64,000 nucleotides of DNA, taken from contig JAFKGK010000009.1 in NCBI GenBank assembly GCA_017307165.1, forward strand, positions 62,001 through 126,000. The letters run 5' to 3'. Under the pieces are notes generated by a model that was not told the origin of the DNA, did no database searches, and was given only the letters and a program-made list of their open reading frames with translations. The translations under genes were made by a program, and so were the position numbers. Shown here piece by piece: positions 62,304 through 64,000 of this stretch (position 1 is its first letter; the number at the start of each line of letters is the position of its first letter). Source of the stretch: Candidatus Melainabacteria bacterium. GTDB lineage: Bacteria > Cyanobacteriota > Vampirovibrionia > Obscuribacterales > Obscuribacteraceae.

Positions 62304-63899
62304 ATGAACAAAACAATTGCAAGACTCTTTCGCCGCAAACCAGTGCAGTCGATGGTCGACGAAGCCGCAGCAGAGCAAGCGGCAGCAGGCGACCATCCGA
62401 CTGGGACTCAGGGCCTGCGCAAGGTCCTGACCGCCCGCGACGTTTTTGCTGCGGGCCTGGCTGCCATCATCGGCACCGGCATCTTTATCCTCACCGGCGT
62501 GGCTGCTCACGACCACGCCGGTCCGGCCGTGATCCTGTCCTTTGTGATCGCCTCGGTGGCTTGTGCCATCGTGGCATTTTCATATGCCGAGCTCTCGTCC
62601 ATGATCCCGGTCTCTGGCTCGGCGTATACCTACACCTACGCGACGCTGGGCGAGCTCTTTGCCTGGCTCATCGGCTGGGATCTAGTGCTCGAATACGCCG
62701 TCGGCGCCAGTTGCGTGGCCGTCGGCTGGAGCGCCTATCTGCAGAGCGTGCTCAAGACCATGGGTTTGGCCCTGCCAGCGGTGTTGAGCAAGGCACCCGC
62801 ACACGTGCCATGGCCATCGGTACTCGCAGCGGTATTTTGCATCGTAGGCGGTATCATGGCCTATAACGGCGGTAGAAAGATCGGCAACAAATTGCTCGGC
62901 GCAGCAATGGCCGCTATCGGACTAGGTTGCGGCATCCACGCCGGCATGCACATCGACAGCATCGATGTTCTCGCCATTGGCATCGTGGGCTTGCTGACCT
63001 TGTTTTTGATCCGCGGCGTGCGCGAGTCGCTCAAGATGACCTCGGTCTTTGTCGTCATTAAGCTACTGGTCATCAGCATCTTTATCGCTCTCGGCATCGG
63101 GCATGTAAACCCCGCCAACCTGGTGCCTTTCATGCCGTTTGGCCTGCCCGGTCTGCTCACCGGTGCCGCGGTGGTCTTTTTTGCCTACATTGGTTTTGAT
63201 GGCGTATCGACACTTGCCGAAGAATGCCGCGACCCGCAAAGGGACCTGCCCAAAGGCATCCTCGGCTCGCTCGCCGTCAGCACCGTGCTCTACATACTGG
63301 TGGCACTGGTAACCGTCGGCGCTGTTTCGTACACTGCTCTCGGTGGCAGCGCGGCAGCCGCACCACTGGCACATGTACTCGAGCTACTCGACTACAAATG
63401 GGCAGTGCCGCTGCTTTCGGTCGGGGCACTCGCTGGCCTGACCTCGGTCCTGATCGTCTCGATCCTGGCCCAGTCGCGCGTCCTCATGCGCATGTCCAAA
63501 GACGGACTATTGCCGCCGGTCTTTAGCCGCATCAATGCCAAGACCGGCACTCCCCGAGTCGGACTGATCATCTGCGCTGTGGTCATCGCCACCGCAGCCG
63601 GTCTGCTCAATGTCTCCGAGCTCGCTCTGCTCACCAATATCGGCACGCTCGCTGCCTTTGTATTAGTGTGCAGTGGCGTGGTCATCCTGCGCAAAAAAGA
63701 ACCCGCCTGGCCGCGCAAATTTCGCTGCCCGGGGGCGCCTTACCTGCCGATCGCGGGTGCTGTGGCCAGCTTTGCTCTCATGCTTTGCTTGCCGCTCGAC
63801 TCCTGGATCCGGTTTTTTGTCTGGATGGGCCTCGGCCTGATCGTTTACTTTGCCTATAGCCGCAAGCGCAGTCTGCTCCAAAAGCAACAATCAGACTGA
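62304..63899 (+). CDS. APC-family amino acid permease (cationic amino acid transporter type)
   Basis: A 531-residue integral membrane protein with about 12 to 14 helices. The first helix carries the APC signature AAIIGTGIFILTG (about residues 53-65), and FSYAELSSMIPVSGSAYTY (about 93-111) and FFAYIGFDGVSTLAEE (about 293-308) match the CAT branch. It imports amino acids, probably by proton coupling. An N-terminal cytosolic extension is rich in Ala and Glu. Operon with the hypothetical gene at 61226, followed by a terminator-like hairpin. Confidence 0.9.
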   Translation: MNKTIARLFRRKPVQSMVDEAAAEQAAAGDHPTGTQGLRKVLTARDVFAAGLAAIIGTGIFILTGVAAHDHAGPAVILSFVIASVACAIVAFSYAELSSMIPVSGSAYTYTYATLGELFAWLIGWDLVLEYAVGASCVAVGWSAYLQSVLKTMGLALPAVLSKAPAHVPWPSVLAAVFCIVGGIMAYNGGRKIGNKLLGAAMAAIGLGCGIHAGMHIDSIDVLAIGIVGLLTLFLIRGVRESLKMTSVFVVIKLLVISIFIALGIGHVNPANLVPFMPFGLPGLLTGAAVVFFAYIGFDGVSTLAEECRDPQRDLPKGILGSLAVSTVLYILVALVTVGAVSYTALGGSAAAAPLAHVLELLDYKWAVPLLSVGALAGLTSVLIVSILAQSRVLMRMSKDGLLPPVFSRINAKTGTPRVGLIICAVVIATAAGLLNVSELALLTNIGTLAAFVLVCSGVVILRKKEPAWPRKFRCPGAPYLPIAGAVASFALMLCLPLDSWIRFFVWMGLGLIVYFAYSRKRSLLQKQQSD

Positions 63900-63907
63900 C
63901 GCAAACC

Positions 63908-63967
63908 ATGCAAACAGGGTATCTGCGTGCTCGATCTAGCGATCGGGGCGCTGATATCCGTTTGCAT
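63908..63967 (+). terminator. Hairpin after the permease gene
   Basis: Sequence around ATGCAAACAGGGTATC pairs with GATATCCGTTTGCAT with mismatches, and a second inner repeat CGATC/GATCG lies in the loop. It starts 8 bases after the stop. No T-run follows. Confidence 0.5.
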
Positions 63968-63994
63968 GCGCATAACGGAGAGGAGACCCTGTCA

Positions 63995-64000
63995 ATGTCT
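63995..64000 (+). CDS. 5' end of a gene running off the right edge
   Basis: An ATG at 63995 followed by TCT is preceded by GAGAGGAG at a spacing of nine bases, the same strong type of ribosome site used by the CYTH gene. Only two codons are visible, so nothing can be said about the product. Confidence 0.4.

Noticed and set aside
1-64000. CRISPR arrays, insertion sequences, prophage, integrase
   Set aside because: No regularly spaced repeats, transposase, integrase or phage structural genes were seen on either strand.

Overview
The window is one contiguous stretch of a bacterial chromosome with moderate GC content. It holds about 48 protein genes, one tRNA, many strong intrinsic terminators and no sign of prophage, transposase, integrase or CRISPR. 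Gene density is ordinary for a free-living bacterium, but several convergent or divergent gaps of 300 to 630 bases are present. Lineage is an inference only. The mixture of housekeeping enzymes (PepA, DapD, HisS, MutL, TadA, MqnC of the futalosine menaquinone route) with many lineage-specific exported proteins, kinesin-light-chain-like TPR proteins and very large glycine/alanine-rich proteins would fit a non-photosynthetic cyanobacterial relative (Melainabacteria/Vampirovibrionia, Obscuribacterales type). No 16S or ribosomal protein is present to settle it.

Layout. 1-14.9 kb: a kinase-like phosphotransferase, leucyl aminopeptidase, an MscS-type channel, a PlsC acyltransferase, a START-like protein, a GT39-type glycosyltransferase, a two-gene Cys-rich/copper-storage unit, a TPR protein, a ClpB-like AAA+ protein with degenerate Walker motifs, a CYTH protein and a second PlsC acyltransferase. 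15-26.8 kb: an AidB-type acyl-CoA dehydrogenase, small unknown genes, an M20 peptidase plus dapD pair (lysine/DAP synthesis), two unknown envelope proteins, a three-gene operon with a TPR-thioredoxin, and a ureohydrolase homologue with altered metal ligands. 26.9-31 kb: tadA converging on a two-gene unit made of a DUF692 (MNIO) enzyme and a TIGR04222-type membrane protein whose C-terminus carries six Cys at exact four-residue spacing, then a protein built of MshEN-like repeats. 31-46.7 kb: small unknown genes, tRNA-Lys(CTT), a methyltransferase, a phosphoesterase, hydrolases, AdhP, a double M16 peptidase, a NiCoT-like transporter, HisS, a 610-residue protein with a possible Cys/His hydrolase end, and MqnC. 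46.8-64 kb: a beta-CASP nuclease homologue, rhomboid protease, a YbjQ-like operon, MutL, a 1064-residue HExxH/HEAT protein, an exported TrbI-like protein, a possible structured RNA, a histone-deacetylase-family enzyme, and an amino-acid permease.

Most interesting items: (1) the DUF692 plus Cys-periodic membrane protein pair, which looks like a cysteine-modification (RiPP-like) system in which the substrate is the tail of a membrane protein; (2) three hairpins downstream of unrelated genes that share an almost identical 14-base loop; (3) three enzyme-family members with substitutions at catalytic or metal-binding residues (AAA+ ATPase, ureohydrolase, beta-CASP nuclease); (4) a possible promoter-to-terminator RNA unit at 58.95-59.18 kb; (5) a diverged paralogous pair of exported 274-residue proteins.
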